Part shown: one piece after another, positions 8,760 through 18,254 of the stretch
How the letters are laid out: each line of letters opens with the position of its first letter
How positions within the stretch are numbered: the stretch's first letter is position 1
From: Flavihumibacter fluminis
Lineage (GTDB): Bacteria; Bacteroidota; Bacteroidia; Chitinophagales; Chitinophagaceae
Assembly: GCF_021491375.1 (NCBI RefSeq)
Contig: NZ_JAKEVY010000004.1
Span: 248,001-312,000, forward strand
Direction: 5' to 3'
Length of the DNA: 64,000 nucleotides
The notes under the pieces: generated by a model
Told to the model about the DNA's origin: nothing
Seen by the model: the letters and a program-made list of their open reading frames with translations, nothing else
The model's database searches: none
Translations under genes and position numbers: made by a program

Positions 8760-10031
8760 ATGAAATCAGTCCTTCTCTCAATATTTCTCTGGCTATTTAT
8801 AAGCACATCGTACGCCCAGCAAATCAACACCAGGAAGCTGGACAGTTTTTTAACAACGCTTTCTTCTAAGGGAGTAGCAATGGGAAGCCTGGCTATCTCA
8901 AAAAAGGGACAGCCTCCATACCGAAAGGAATTAAGTCCTGCCACGTTGTACAGAATTGGATCCGTAACCAAATTATTTACAGCCGTACTCGTCTTTCAGT
9001 TAATTGAAGAAAAAAAGCTATCCTTAGATCAGAAGCTGAGCAGGTTTTATCCTGATCTCCCCAATGCCGAATCCATATCCATTGAAGATATGCTCTATCA
9101 CAGAACAGGTTTGCACGATTATACGAAGGATACGGACTTTACTACCTGGATGGATCAACCCAAATCGAAAGCTGAACTTTTAACTATTATCAAACAAAAA
9201 GGAAGTGATTTCCAGCCGGGTGAAAAATCCGAATACAGCAATAGCAACTTTCTTTTACTTGGGTATATTATTGAAAGCATTTCAAAGAAAACCTATGCAG
9301 AGGTCTTAAAGAAACGAATAAGCGATCCGCTCCAATTAACGAATACATGGTTCGGAACTGATGCAGGCATAAAAACGCCGCAAGTTTACTCTTTCAAAAA
9401 CAAAAATGGAAACTGGACACCCGAAAAATCAACTGATTTAAGCATTCATGGCGGTGCCGGTGCTATTGTTTCTTGTCCGGATGATTTGATTCGTTTCATC
9501 AATGCCCTCTTTGCAAATAAACTTATCAGCCAGGCAAGCTTAGCCAGCATGAAAACGATCGTAAATGAGTATGGAATGGGGATGTTTGCCAACAAGTATG
9601 GCAGTAAAAAAAGTTATGGGCACAATGGAAGAATAGAAGAATTCTATGCGGCAGTATGGCATTACCCGGAAGCCAATTTATCCATTGCCTATTGTACCAA
9701 CGGCATACATTATCCACGCACGGATCTGATAGAAGGAGTGCTGAAAATCTGCTTTGATGAACCCTTTAGCCTTCCTTTCAGCAACAGATCTGATGAAGAT
9801 CTGAAAATCTATACCGGAAATTATTCAAATAATGAGCTATCAGTAAACTGTTCAGTGGATGGAAATCAACTTACGGTTGAAACCAGGGGCGTTGTATTTG
9901 ATCTGGAGCGAATTGGGAATAACTATTTCATGCACGCCGGCAGCGGGTATTATTTTGAATTCTTTCCCCAAAGAAGAGAACTACAGATAAAGGAGACAGA
10001 CAATATCTACTACCTTAATAAGCAGAAATGA
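8760..10031 (+). CDS. Secreted beta-lactamase-fold serine hydrolase
   Basis: The protein has 423 residues with a signal peptide (cleavage near SYAQ, residue 20). Active-site motifs are SVTK at 68-71 and YSN at 159-161, with a later GHNG in the place of the third motif. This is the usual set for class C-type esterases and DD-peptidases. A beta-rich C-terminal extension (about residues 330-423, YTGNYSNNEL onward) matches the DUF3471-like tail common in this group. The stop overlaps the next start as ATGA (10028-10031), so translation is probably coupled to the nitrilase. Confidence 0.82.
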   Translation: MKSVLLSIFLWLFISTSYAQQINTRKLDSFLTTLSSKGVAMGSLAISKKGQPPYRKELSPATLYRIGSVTKLFTAVLVFQLIEEKKLSLDQKLSRFYPDLPNAESISIEDMLYHRTGLHDYTKDTDFTTWMDQPKSKAELLTIIKQKGSDFQPGEKSEYSNSNFLLLGYIIESISKKTYAEVLKKRISDPLQLTNTWFGTDAGIKTPQVYSFKNKNGNWTPEKSTDLSIHGGAGAIVSCPDDLIRFINALFANKLISQASLASMKTIVNEYGMGMFANKYGSKKSYGHNGRIEEFYAAVWHYPEANLSIAYCTNGIHYPRTDLIEGVLKICFDEPFSLPFSNRSDEDLKIYTGNYSNNELSVNCSVDGNQLTVETRGVVFDLERIGNNYFMHAGSGYYFEFFPQRRELQIKETDNIYYLNKQK

Positions 10032-10741
10032 AAATTAGCCTGGCGCAAATCAAACCAGTAAAAGGAAGTATCGAAGCGAATCTGGCTATCCATAAAAATT
10101 ACATCCGGATGGCAGCCCAACAAGGAGCCGACTGTATCTTTTTTCCTGAACTTTCCATTACCAGTTATGAATCAGCGCTTGCAGAACAACTGGCAATGAA
10201 AGAGGATGACAGTACCCTGGATGAACTCCAGGACCTTAGCAGCCAATTATCAATAACTATCGGAGTGGGAATGCCAACAGTTGGTAGGGAAAAACCAAGA
10301 ATTGGTATGGTCATTTTTCAACCCTTTCAATCGCGGCAATACTATTTCAAACAGCAATTACATTCGGATGAGTTTCCATTTTTTGAAGCCGGTGAAAAGC
10401 AGGTAGTAATCCCGGTTAAAAACTACCAAATCGCACCCGCCATTTGTTATGAAAGTCTGCAGCCGGATCATTCTGAGTGCGCCTATCAGCTTGGAGCCAA
10501 TCTCTACCTGGCAAGTGTGGCCAAATCACAACAGGGTGTAGATAAGGCGATGGCCTATTTCCCACAAGTTGCCCGAAAGTATGCAATGCCGGTTGTGATG
10601 GTAAACTGTATCGGCCCCTGTGATGATTTTGAGGCTGCCGGACAAAGCACCATCTGGTCAAAAGAAGGAAGAAGGATTGCTCAGTTAAAAACGGAAGAAG
10701 GATTGCTAATTTATGATACGGAAACAAATCAAATAGTATGA
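10028..10741 (+). CDS. Carbon-nitrogen hydrolase (nitrilase superfamily)
   Basis: The protein has 237 residues. The catalytic triad is visible: Glu41 in FFPELS, Lys108 in YYFKQQ, Cys140 in APAICYES. Members hydrolyse amides, carbamoyl groups or nitriles in the cytosol. The 237-residue length is slightly short, and the specificity loops do not point to a named enzyme. It is joined by 4-bp overlaps to the upstream hydrolase and the downstream DUF2200 gene, so these three genes form a tight operon. Confidence 0.85.
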   Translation: MKISLAQIKPVKGSIEANLAIHKNYIRMAAQQGADCIFFPELSITSYESALAEQLAMKEDDSTLDELQDLSSQLSITIGVGMPTVGREKPRIGMVIFQPFQSRQYYFKQQLHSDEFPFFEAGEKQVVIPVKNYQIAPAICYESLQPDHSECAYQLGANLYLASVAKSQQGVDKAMAYFPQVARKYAMPVVMVNCIGPCDDFEAAGQSTIWSKEGRRIAQLKTEEGLLIYDTETNQIV

Positions 10742-11103
10742 AATCCACTGCAGCACATGACGAAAAAATTGCGAAGATGAGCTTTGCATCCGTTTATCCG
10801 CATTATATAACGAAAGTGGAGAAAAAAGGCAGAACCAAAGCAGAATTGCACGAGGTGATCGAATGGCTGACCGGTTTCAATGAGGCTAAAATTCAGGAGC
10901 TGATTGAGCAAAAAGTCAGTTTCGAAACCTTCTTTCAGCAGGCAACAATGAATCCAAATGCACATCTGATAACCGGGTTGATTTGCGGATACCGGGTAGA
11001 GGAAATTGAGAACCCATTAACTCAGCAGGTACGATACCTCGACAAGCTGGTAGATGAATTGGCCAAGGGCAAAAAAATGGAAAAAATATTACGCGAATCC
11101 TGA
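10738..11103 (+). CDS. DUF2200 family protein
   Basis: The protein has 121 residues. The segments [25 protein letters not shown], split by the conserved SVYPHY core, and [22 protein letters not shown] are characteristic of DUF2200, a small, mainly helical cytosolic family of unknown function. The start codon overlaps the nitrilase stop (ATGA, 10738-10741). The C-terminal Lys-rich tail is normal for the family. The gene neighbourhood gives no specific role. Confidence 0.8.
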   Translation: MKSTAAHDEKIAKMSFASVYPHYITKVEKKGRTKAELHEVIEWLTGFNEAKIQELIEQKVSFETFFQQATMNPNAHLITGLICGYRVEEIENPLTQQVRYLDKLVDELAKGKKMEKILRES

Positions 11104-11118
11104 TATTTGGCAACAACT

Positions 11119-11655
11119 ATGCCAGATAAACTCTTCAGTCAACAATTATGGAACCAGTTTGGCGCGAGCATCGATATGCTCACTAATTGTATTCATTCTG
11201 TTCCGGATGATTTCTTCTCCCAACATAAGCGCGCCTATTATCTCACTTATCACACCATACTATTCCTTGATTATTACTCCAGTTTTCCACCTTCAAGTTT
11301 TTCGCCTCTTCTTCCCTTTTCACAGTTACCTGAGGAAAAAAGACCAGCTGAGTCCATTGGAGATATGATACCTGATGCGATTTACACCAAAAAAGAATTA
11401 ATGCATTATGTTGAAGTCATTCGTGCAAAATGCAGGCAGCTTATATTTTCAATAACTGAAGAAACGATGCAAACCCGCTTCACGGAAGGAGCCGAAGAAG
11501 GGGACATGGATTACCCTTTTCTTGAAATATTGCTTTACAATATGCGTCACACAGCTCATCACGTAGGACAACTGCAACTGCTAATACGTCAACATTTGAT
11601 TGAACATATGGAGTGGGCCTTTCGGGAAGGAGAAAGTACCTTTACAATAATCTAA
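11119..11655 (+). CDS. DinB-family protein (four-helix bundle, putative metal-dependent hydrolase/transferase)
   Basis: The protein has 178 residues when started at the ATG at 11119; the longer frame from TTG at 11107 is less likely. Metal-ligand histidines occur in the expected places: one in YLTYHTILFLDY of helix 2 and a pair in MRHTAHHVGQLQ of the last helix. DinB proteins are four-helix bundles that bind a divalent metal; some are thiol transferases. The function here is unknown. It lies 15 bp after DUF2200 and probably belongs to the same operon. Confidence 0.78.
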   Translation: MPDKLFSQQLWNQFGASIDMLTNCIHSVPDDFFSQHKRAYYLTYHTILFLDYYSSFPPSSFSPLLPFSQLPEEKRPAESIGDMIPDAIYTKKELMHYVEVIRAKCRQLIFSITEETMQTRFTEGAEEGDMDYPFLEILLYNMRHTAHHVGQLQLLIRQHLIEHMEWAFREGESTFTII

Positions 11656-11670
11656 CCCCTTTTCGATAAC

Positions 11671-12026
11671 ATGCACAAGGAATCAGTAGCACCGGAAAAT
11701 CTAACAAGCACACAACATTTTGAAATACTGGATGGGCTGATCAGGAAAATCGTACGCTTACACCCTCTGGGAAGGAAAAACTGGACGGTTTTTGGATTCA
11801 TTTAGATGTAGATGTACTTAACGATGAAATAATGCCCGCAGTTGACAGTCGAACACCAGATGGATTATGGTATTCAGAATTATCTGAGCTTCTGGAACCG
11901 CTTTTAATTAGTGATAAGGCAACGGGCCTGCAAATCACTATTCTTGATCCGGATCTTGACCCGAGTGGTTATTATACAAAAGAATTTGTAAAAAGAATTT
12001 GCGAAACAATAAATTCTGTGAAGTAA
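11671..12026 (+). pseudogene. Remnant of a ureohydrolase (arginase/agmatinase-like) gene
   Basis: From 11781 to 12026 the frame encodes FWIHLDVDVLNDE, MPAVDSRTPDG and LQITILDPDLDPSGY, which is the C-terminal third of an arginase-superfamily enzyme including one of its two Asp-rich manganese-binding motifs. No start codon with enough upstream sequence exists in that frame. An ATG at 11671 opens a different frame and stops at 11803-11805. About two thirds of the usual roughly 300 residues, including the first metal motif, are missing, so this is a decayed fragment. Its stop forms TAATG with the following PhyH-like gene, suggesting they were once an operon. Confidence 0.7.
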
Positions 12027-12741
12027 TGGATGTATTTAATGTAAATGGTTTTGAAGTAATTGACACAGTTTATTCATCTTCTGAAATAGAGGAAATTATA
12101 ACTGTTATCAATGAGAATACGAGCAATAAAGCAACATTCCGGAAATCCGCCGATCTTTTTGCTATTCGACAATTTCTAAAAGAGATACCAGCGTGCATCC
12201 CGCTGCTGTTTAATAACAATCTCCAAAACCTACTTTTGAGTCGGTTTGGAAAAGAATATTTTGTAGTTAAATCTATCTATTTTGATAAACCAGCTGAATC
12301 GAACTGGTTTGTTGCTTACCATCAGGACCTCACCATTTCGGTAGACAAAAAAAAATGGAATTAGAGGGATTTGGGCCCTGGACGATCAAGCAGAACCAAT
12401 TCGCTGTTCAGCCGACTTCAAAAATATTAGAAGATAACTTTACCATTAGAATTCATCTCGATTCTGCAACTGCCGAAAACGGTGCATTGAGAGTCATTCC
12501 TGGCTCAAACACAAATGGAATTGTACGTCCCGATGAAATAAATCACCAGCATCTCGAACAAACCTGCTCAGTAGATGCAGGAGGAGTCATGCTTATGAAA
12601 CCACTCCTGCTACATGCTTCGGGCAGAACTATCAATAATCGTCGAAGAAGAGTGGTACATATTGAATTTAGCGGAACTGAATTACCGCTGGGATTGAGCT
12701 GGTCAGAGAAGCAATCTATCCCCCTCTCTTATAACAGTTAG
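12026..12741 (+). pseudogene. Phytanoyl-CoA dioxygenase (PhyH)-like gene split by a frameshift at an A9 run
   Basis: The first frame runs from ATG 12026 to a stop at 12362-12364. It ends with AYHQDLTISVDKKK, which contains the H-x-D iron-binding motif. The second frame opens at 12355 and continues ELEGFGPWTIKQNQFAVQP to 12741, with the distal His and Arg (LLLHASGR). Together they form one roughly 238-residue Fe(II)/2-oxoglutarate oxygenase. The junction is a run of nine A at 12347-12355; one more or two fewer A would restore the frame. So this is decay, a sequencing error, or a slippage site. As written no full-length protein is made by normal reading. Confidence 0.75.
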
Positions 12742-12899
12742 AATCTTCTCCAGTCCTGCATCACTGAAAAGGTTTTCAAAAAGGAATACTCAGAGTATTA
12801 CCACATTATGCATTGATAGATGGCCAATCGATAGAAAGTCAAATCCGGCAAAAGAGCTCGAGTAAGAAATAGGTATTTAAAATTTATTTATTTTGGAGT

Positions 12900-13380
12900 A
12901 TGGCAGGACTAGAATGCAGCCGACTAACATATAATCAATCTGATATCTTTCAGCAAATAGCCAACTGGTATCAAATGGAATGGAAATTCCCCTCTGGAGA
13001 CGACCTTATCAAGACTAACTGCCATTACTCGGCAAAAAGATCAGTTTCAACTTGTCATGACCAGTGATGGAGTTCCTATTGGAACAGCTGGCGTATACAA
13101 TACCGTTCGTATCCTGGAAAAGATACCTAGACTGAATATCTATACACATTGGTTGGCATTGGTATACACGATTCCGATGGAGAGAGGCAAGGGATACGGC
13201 GCCCTGCTTTGTGAAAAAGTAGAAGAAGAGGCCAAAAAAGAAGGAATATCAAAACTCCACTTATATACTTACACCGCCGAATCACTTTATAAAAGAGGTG
13301 GTTGGCAGTTAGTGGAAAGAATAGAGGTTGAGTCAAGAAATATTGTATTGATGGAAAAAGAGTTAGCTATTCTTAAATAA
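12900..13380 (+). pseudogene. GNAT-family N-acetyltransferase broken by a +1 frameshift
   Basis: ATG 12900 opens a frame (MAGLECSRLTYNQ to DDLIKT) that ends at 13065-13067. The neighbouring frame continues naturally from TAITRQKDQFQLV at about 13018 into GVPIGTAGVYN and the acetyl-CoA-binding loop RGKGYGALL to 13380. Removing one A near 13017 would give a single roughly 160-residue GNAT enzyme. A shorter product starting at ATG 13057 would lack the first strand and helices, so activity is doubtful. Its stop overlaps the next possible start (13380). Confidence 0.72.
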
Positions 13381-13397
13381 TGATTGAGTATAAAAAA

Positions 13398-14006
13398 ATG
13401 CGCATACTTATTATCCTGTTGTTGCTTGGGATCTTCTCCAATTTAACAGCACAACCAACAGTTATTAAAGGAGAAGTTAGGCATTTAACTGCGGAGGAAA
13501 AAATAATGGACAGTGCGAATCGTCATTGTATTGAAACAAATAGCTATACACCAAAACAACGACTTCAAAATTATCCATTCAATAGAGCAAAGCAGGTTCA
13601 GTTACTTTCATTTGATATGCCAGCTAATGTTATAATGGGTGGAGAAGTGCCTGTAAAAAAAGGCATAATCAACCAGGAAAGGGTGAAAGAAATAATAACC
13701 TTATCAGCCTCGCAAATTGACTCATTAACTCATATCCTTTATAATATTTCCTACCAGGGGCCCTTTTTCACTATTGACGAGGGACTTTGTTACAGTCCAA
13801 GAAATGCCATCCTGTTTAATGATTCAAAAGGGAAAACATTCGCATTTATTGAAGTTTGCTTTCAATGTACTGGAAACAGATTAAGTTCAAAAAAAGTAAA
13901 GGGCGGGGATTTCTGTGATGAGAAATATGAACTTCTTAGAAATTATTTTCGGAATGCAGGTGTACTTTTCGGCACTGAAAAACGTATATATTCCGATGAA
14001 GAGTAA
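13398..14006 (+). CDS. Secreted protein of unknown function
   Basis: The protein has 202 residues when started at ATG 13398, which gives a standard signal peptide (MRILIILLLLG, cleavage near LTAQ); a start at 13380 would add six residues. The mature part contains EVCFQCTG, a CxxC pair that could form a disulphide, and two further Cys. No family is recognised. It is followed by a strong intrinsic terminator, so it is the last gene of this transcription unit. Confidence 0.55.
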   Translation: MRILIILLLLGIFSNLTAQPTVIKGEVRHLTAEEKIMDSANRHCIETNSYTPKQRLQNYPFNRAKQVQLLSFDMPANVIMGGEVPVKKGIINQERVKEIITLSASQIDSLTHILYNISYQGPFFTIDEGLCYSPRNAILFNDSKGKTFAFIEVCFQCTGNRLSSKKVKGGDFCDEKYELLRNYFRNAGVLFGTEKRIYSDEE

Positions 14007-14013
14007 ATAAAAA

Positions 14014-14043
14014 AACCGCCCACGAGGGGCGGTTCAATTTTTT
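14014..14043 (+). terminator. Intrinsic terminator after the 13398-14006 gene
   Basis: An 8-bp perfect stem (AACCGCCC at 14014-14021, GGGCGGTT at 14027-14034) with a 5-base loop is followed by CAA and six T (14038-14043). It lies 8 bp after the stop codon. Confidence 0.85.
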
Positions 14044-14379
14044 CCGGACGAGTCAACAACCTACGGTTTCATAGAAATAGGCCTTTCAATAACTGCTTAC
14101 TTTTTTTTGTTTAGCTCATCATTTTCAGGGAGCCCGGACAATCAATCTACCAATGATGGACGCATTGATAAATCTTCTTCATTGGGTTGGATTCTACTCG
14201 TTTTCGCGGATGTCGGATTCGTTTACTGCTGCTTTCAAAGGATTGGATTGGTTTCTGCTGTTTCTACGGTCGCTTCAGAGGTATTGGATTGGTTTAGGAT
14301 CTAGGGACTACTATTCTCTGTTGCTGATACAAAGATGTAGTGTTTTTTCGCCCTTTAAAAACTCTTTCGCCCTTCAAGC
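14044..14379. other. Intergenic region without a supported gene
   Basis: About 340 bp lie between two terminators. Open frames here (for example at 14107 and 14153) give low-complexity or arginine/phenylalanine-rich translations with no family resemblance, so I do not call them genes. A near-duplicated segment GATTGGATTGGTTT occurs twice (around 14241 and 14285). Nothing else is seen. It may be a decayed region. Confidence 0.5.
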
Positions 14380-14417
14380 AAAAACCGTCGATAAATGGAC
14401 ATTTACGACGGTTTTTT
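14380..14417. terminator. Bidirectional intrinsic terminator (serves leuS)
   Basis: The stem AAAAACCGTCG (14380-14390), a bulged A, TAAAT, loop GGAC and the matching ATTTACGACGGTTTTT end at 14416. The A-run and the T-run flank the stem, so U-tracts are produced in both directions. The leuS stop codon is 27 bp away on the minus-strand side, so it most likely ends the leuS transcript. Confidence 0.8.
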
Positions 14418-14443
14418 GGAAATTTCATCAGTGCTCAAATCGA

Positions 14444-17221
14444 CTAAATCACCACATTGATCATCCTGTTTTTCACATACACAATCTTTTTCGGCGCCTT
14501 CCCTTCCAGCCATTTCTGCACCAGCTCATTTGCCAGCACAATCTCCTCCACTTCCGCCTGGGAAGCCTCCAAACCAATGGTGATCTCTGTACGCGTTTTA
14601 CCATTGATTGCTACAGGATATGCCTTGGCCGACTCCCGCACATATTCCTCCTTAAACTCGGGGAAAGCTGCATCCAATACGGATCCTGCCTGTCCGGCCA
14701 GTTGCCATAACTCTTCTGTAATATGCGGCGCATAAGGAGCCAGCAATACCAACAATGGCAACAAGATGCTTTTCTTCCGGCATTTCAGCTCATTTAATTC
14801 ATTCACACAGATCATAAATCCACTCACACCCGTATTAAAAGAAAAACGCTCGGTATCTTCTTCAATCTTGCGAATCGTGCGATGCAAAACCTTCAATTCT
14901 GCCGCAGTTGGAGCTTCATCTGTCAGGTTCAGGCCCTTGTTCTCATCCACATACAAACGCCAGAACTTCTTAAGGAAACGATGTACTCCTTCAATGCCCT
15001 TGGTATCCCATGGTTTACTGATCTCTACCGGTCCAAGGAACATTTCGTACATACGGAAGGTATCCGCGCCGAATCTCTCTACGATATGGTCCGGGTTCAC
15101 AGTATTGAACTTGGACTTGGACATTTTCTCCACTTCCGAACCACAGAGATACTGCTCATTCTCCAGCACAAATTCAGCCTGGGCATATTCGGGTTTCCAT
15201 TTCTTAAACGCTTCTGTATCCAGCGCATATCCATCCACGATATTCACATCCACATGCAGTTTGTCAACCAGCTTGCCTTCATACATTCCTTCCTCATTCA
15301 ACAAGCCCTTCGATACAAATGTATTCGTGCCATTGATCCTGTAAACAAACCGACTGCTTCCCTGGATCATGCCCTGGTTTACCAGTTTCTTATAAGGCTC
15401 ATCAAAGCCGATATGTCCGAGATCGTATAATACTTTGGTCCACATCCGGCTGTATAATAAATGTCCTACCGCATGCTCGGTTCCACCGATATACAAATCC
15501 ACCTGTCCCCAGTAATCACTGGCCGCCCTGGAGCAAAACTCCTTGTCGTTTTTGGGATCCATATACCGCAGGAAATACCAGGAAGATCCAGCATAACCAG
15601 GCATGGTATTGGTCTCCAGTTCTGCAGCAATCCATTCCGGAATATTTGCCAGGGGGCCCTCCCCTTCTGGTCCGGGTTTGTAGGATTCCACATAAGGCAA
15701 TTCGAGTGGAAGGTCAGACGCCGGTAAGGCTTTCGCCACCCCATTCTGCCATTTAACCGGGAAGGGTTCACCCCAATAACGCTGACGGCTAAACGCTGCA
15801 TCCCGCATCCGGTAATTCACTTTGCGATTGCCGATACCCATCTCTTCCAGTTTCTTCAGCACGATTTCAGTTGCTTCGCGCATGCCAATACCATTCAGGA
15901 AACCACTGTTCTCGAGAATCGCATCCTTGGTAGGATTGGCTTCCTTGCCATCATACTGTGCTCCAATTATATTGGTGATGGGAATGGAAAAATGTTCTGC
16001 AAAACGATGATCTCTTTCATCTCCGCAAGGCACGGCCATGATGGCACCTGTACCATAACCTGCGAGCACGTATTCTGATAACCAGATCGGAATTTCTCTT
16101 CCATCAAAAGGATTGATCGCATAAGAACCTGTGAAAACACCAGTAATCTTTTTCTCAGCCATCCGCTCGCGCTCACTGCGGCTCTTCACATAATCAAGGT
16201 ATTGCTCTACAGCAGCAGCCTGCCCTTCAGATTTTAATCCCTCTACAATATCCAATTCCGGTGCCACAACCATAAAGTCCACGCCGAAAATGGTATCGGG
16301 CCTTGTGGTATATACTCTCAGACTGGACACTGATCCTTTCTCTGACTTCACGGCGAAATCAATCTCCGCGCCATAACTCTTGCCAATCCAGTTGGTCTGC
16401 ATTTCCTTCATGGCCTCGCTGAACTCAATGCGATCCAAACCTTCCAGCAGGCGATCTGCATATTCTGTGATGCGCAGGTACCACTGGCGTAGTTTCTTTT
16501 TTACCACGGGATGACCACCACGCTCACTTACACCATTCACCACTTCATCATTTGCCAACACTGTTCCCAGTGCCTCACACCAGTTTACTTCTCCATAACC
16601 GCAATAGGCCAGGCGGTAGTTCATCAGGATTTCCTGCTGGCGATGAGAAGAATAGGCTTTCCAGTCGGCCGCGTTGAATTGCAGTCCCGGTTCACCCGGA
16701 CAAACAACTCCTTCATTCCCCTTCTCTTCAAAGATGGCAACCAGGGAGCTGATTGACTCCGCTTTTCCGGTAGCCCTGTTATAATAAGATTCAAATAATT
16801 GCAGGAAGATCCATTGTGTCCATTTGTAATAGGAAGGATCGCAGGTACGCACTTCCCTGCTCCAGTCGAAACAGAAACCAATATTATCCAGCTGGTTGCG
16901 GAAATTCTGGATATTGGTCTCGGTACTCACAGCCGGATGCACACCATGTTCGATGGCATACTGTTCTGCCGGCAATCCAAACGCATCATAGCCCATCGGG
17001 TGTAACACATTGTACCCTTTCAGGCGCTTGAACCGGCTGTAGATATCGCTGGCAATATAACCCAGGGGATGGCCAACATGCAATCCTGCTCCACTCGGAT
17101 AGGGAAACATATCCAGTACATAACATTTGGGCTTGTCCGAGTCATTGGAAACCTGGTAAGTCTGCTGCGCTTTCCACTCTGCCTGCCATTTTTTTTCGAT
17201 CTGCCTGAAACTATACTCCAT
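14444..17221 (-). CDS. leuS: Leucyl-tRNA synthetase
   Basis: The 925-residue enzyme charges tRNA-Leu with leucine in the cytosol. The HIGH signature appears as HVGH at residues 48-51, and KMSKS as EKMSKSKFNTVNPD in the C-terminal third. The editing (CP1) domain carries TTRPDTIFGVDFMV and the GYGTGAIMAVPCGDERD region. A Bacteroidota-style insertion follows the first catalytic block (KAESISSLVAIFEEKG). A longer frame starts at 17299, but ATG 17221 (MEYSFRQIEKKW) is the usual N-terminus and lies downstream of the predicted promoter. It is divergent from ftsX. Confidence 0.97.
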   Translation of the reverse strand: MEYSFRQIEKKWQAEWKAQQTYQVSNDSDKPKCYVLDMFPYPSGAGLHVGHPLGYIASDIYSRFKRLKGYNVLHPMGYDAFGLPAEQYAIEHGVHPAVSTETNIQNFRNQLDNIGFCFDWSREVRTCDPSYYKWTQWIFLQLFESYYNRATGKAESISSLVAIFEEKGNEGVVCPGEPGLQFNAADWKAYSSHRQQEILMNYRLAYCGYGEVNWCEALGTVLANDEVVNGVSERGGHPVVKKKLRQWYLRITEYADRLLEGLDRIEFSEAMKEMQTNWIGKSYGAEIDFAVKSEKGSVSSLRVYTTRPDTIFGVDFMVVAPELDIVEGLKSEGQAAAVEQYLDYVKSRSERERMAEKKITGVFTGSYAINPFDGREIPIWLSEYVLAGYGTGAIMAVPCGDERDHRFAEHFSIPITNIIGAQYDGKEANPTKDAILENSGFLNGIGMREATEIVLKKLEEMGIGNRKVNYRMRDAAFSRQRYWGEPFPVKWQNGVAKALPASDLPLELPYVESYKPGPEGEGPLANIPEWIAAELETNTMPGYAGSSWYFLRYMDPKNDKEFCSRAASDYWGQVDLYIGGTEHAVGHLLYSRMWTKVLYDLGHIGFDEPYKKLVNQGMIQGSSRFVYRINGTNTFVSKGLLNEEGMYEGKLVDKLHVDVNIVDGYALDTEAFKKWKPEYAQAEFVLENEQYLCGSEVEKMSKSKFNTVNPDHIVERFGADTFRMYEMFLGPVEISKPWDTKGIEGVHRFLKKFWRLYVDENKGLNLTDEAPTAAELKVLHRTIRKIEEDTERFSFNTGVSGFMICVNELNELKCRKKSILLPLLVLLAPYAPHITEELWQLAGQAGSVLDAAFPEFKEEYVRESAKAYPVAINGKTRTEITIGLEASQAEVEEIVLANELVQKWLEGKAPKKIVYVKNRMINVVI

Positions 17222-17288
17222 GCTTGCTATTTGGATCAACAATATTTTAAATGTGAAATTGGCCTTAAAAGAACCGGCCAAGGGGCGA

Positions 17289-17296
17289 CAAAAATA
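17289..17296 (-). promoter_or_regulatory. Predicted -7 element for leuS
   Basis: The minus strand reads TATTTTTG, a full match to TAnnTTTG, 67 bp before the leuS ATG at 17221. It argues against the longer start at 17299. No clear -33 TTTG is seen at the usual distance. Confidence 0.5.
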
Positions 17297-17318
17297 CAAA
17301 CAGAAAGGCTAAAACCGC

Positions 17319-17326
17319 TATTTTTG
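17319..17326 (+). promoter_or_regulatory. Predicted -7 element for ftsX
   Basis: TATTTTTG matches TAnnTTTG and lies 39 bp before the ftsX ATG at 17366, within the divergent leuS/ftsX spacer. The -33 element is not obvious. Confidence 0.5.
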
Positions 17327-17365
17327 TCCGCGTCGACAAGTACTGACCCATCGAAACATCAAATC

Positions 17366-18238
17366 ATGACGCAAATCGGAAAATCCTCCGCGAAACGTTC
17401 CCAGCCATCTTATTTTATGTCCATTCTGGGGGTTTCCCTGGTGCTTTTCATATTGGGACTGCTGGGCTGGATCGTGATCAATGCCAACAAACTGGGGCAA
17501 TATTTTAAGGAAAATGTGGAAGTGCGGGTGTATTTGAAAGAGAATATCTCTTCCAAGGACAGCGTGGAGCTGACGCAGTACATTGCCAGTAAGCCCTATG
17601 TGCGGCAGTACACCTATGTAACGAAGGAGGATGCCAAGAAGAAATTCATGGCAGATGGGAACGACGACTGGAAAAATATCCTGGAGGCCAACCCTCTGCC
17701 GGCCAGTATCGATTTTACCCTAATTAATGAATACGTACATTCTGATTCCCTGGCAGCTATCCAGGCCGACCTGGAACAGAATATAGCTGTGAATGATGTA
17801 CAATACCCCCGCACGCTGGTGGATAATCTGAATGAGAATGTCAAAAAAATCAGCCTTATACTGCTGATTATTGCGATCGTGCTCTGTGTAGTAGTTATTG
17901 TGCTGATTGATAATACAATCCGGCTGGCCATGTTCAGCAACCGGTTTATCATCAAAACCATGCAAATGGTAGGGGCCACCCGGGGCTTTATCGCCAAACC
18001 GATGGATATGCGGGCTATTTTGAATGGGGCTATAGCCGGGGTGATTGCGATTGCAGGCATCATCGCCCTGATCTTTTTTGCCGAACAACAGCTTCCGGAG
18101 CTGAAAGCCATGCGGGATACCACCTGGCTGGCTATTCTGGGAGCGGGAATCATATTATTAGGAATCCTGATTTCATTGCTGAGTACCCACCGCAGCGTGG
18201 TGAAATACCTGAAGATGAAATTGGATGATCTTTATTAA
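17366..18238 (+). CDS. ftsX: Cell division protein FtsX
   Basis: The 290-residue membrane protein has the FtsX/ABC3 permease layout. One helix near the N-terminus (about 16-40) is followed by an extracytoplasmic domain of about 120 residues (YLKENISSKDSVELTQYI onward), then three helices toward the C-terminus. With FtsE it regulates peptidoglycan hydrolases during division; ftsE is not in this window, as is common in Bacteroidota where the two genes are separate. The longer frame from 17069 overlaps leuS antisense and is rejected: ATG 17366 gives the canonical N-terminus. Confidence 0.9.
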   Translation: MTQIGKSSAKRSQPSYFMSILGVSLVLFILGLLGWIVINANKLGQYFKENVEVRVYLKENISSKDSVELTQYIASKPYVRQYTYVTKEDAKKKFMADGNDDWKNILEANPLPASIDFTLINEYVHSDSLAAIQADLEQNIAVNDVQYPRTLVDNLNENVKKISLILLIIAIVLCVVVIVLIDNTIRLAMFSNRFIIKTMQMVGATRGFIAKPMDMRAILNGAIAGVIAIAGIIALIFFAEQQLPELKAMRDTTWLAILGAGIILLGILISLLSTHRSVVKYLKMKLDDLY

Positions 18239-18254
18239 TCCTTATTTTGCAACC

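Noticed and set aside
14153-14710. Plus-strand frame of 185 residues covering the leuS terminator and 3' end
   Set aside because: It runs through a bidirectional terminator and antisense to leuS; its composition is not protein-like.
17222-17299. Longer LeuRS N-terminus from 17299
   Set aside because: The predicted -7 element lies inside this stretch, and the added residues are not found in the usual LeuRS N-terminus.
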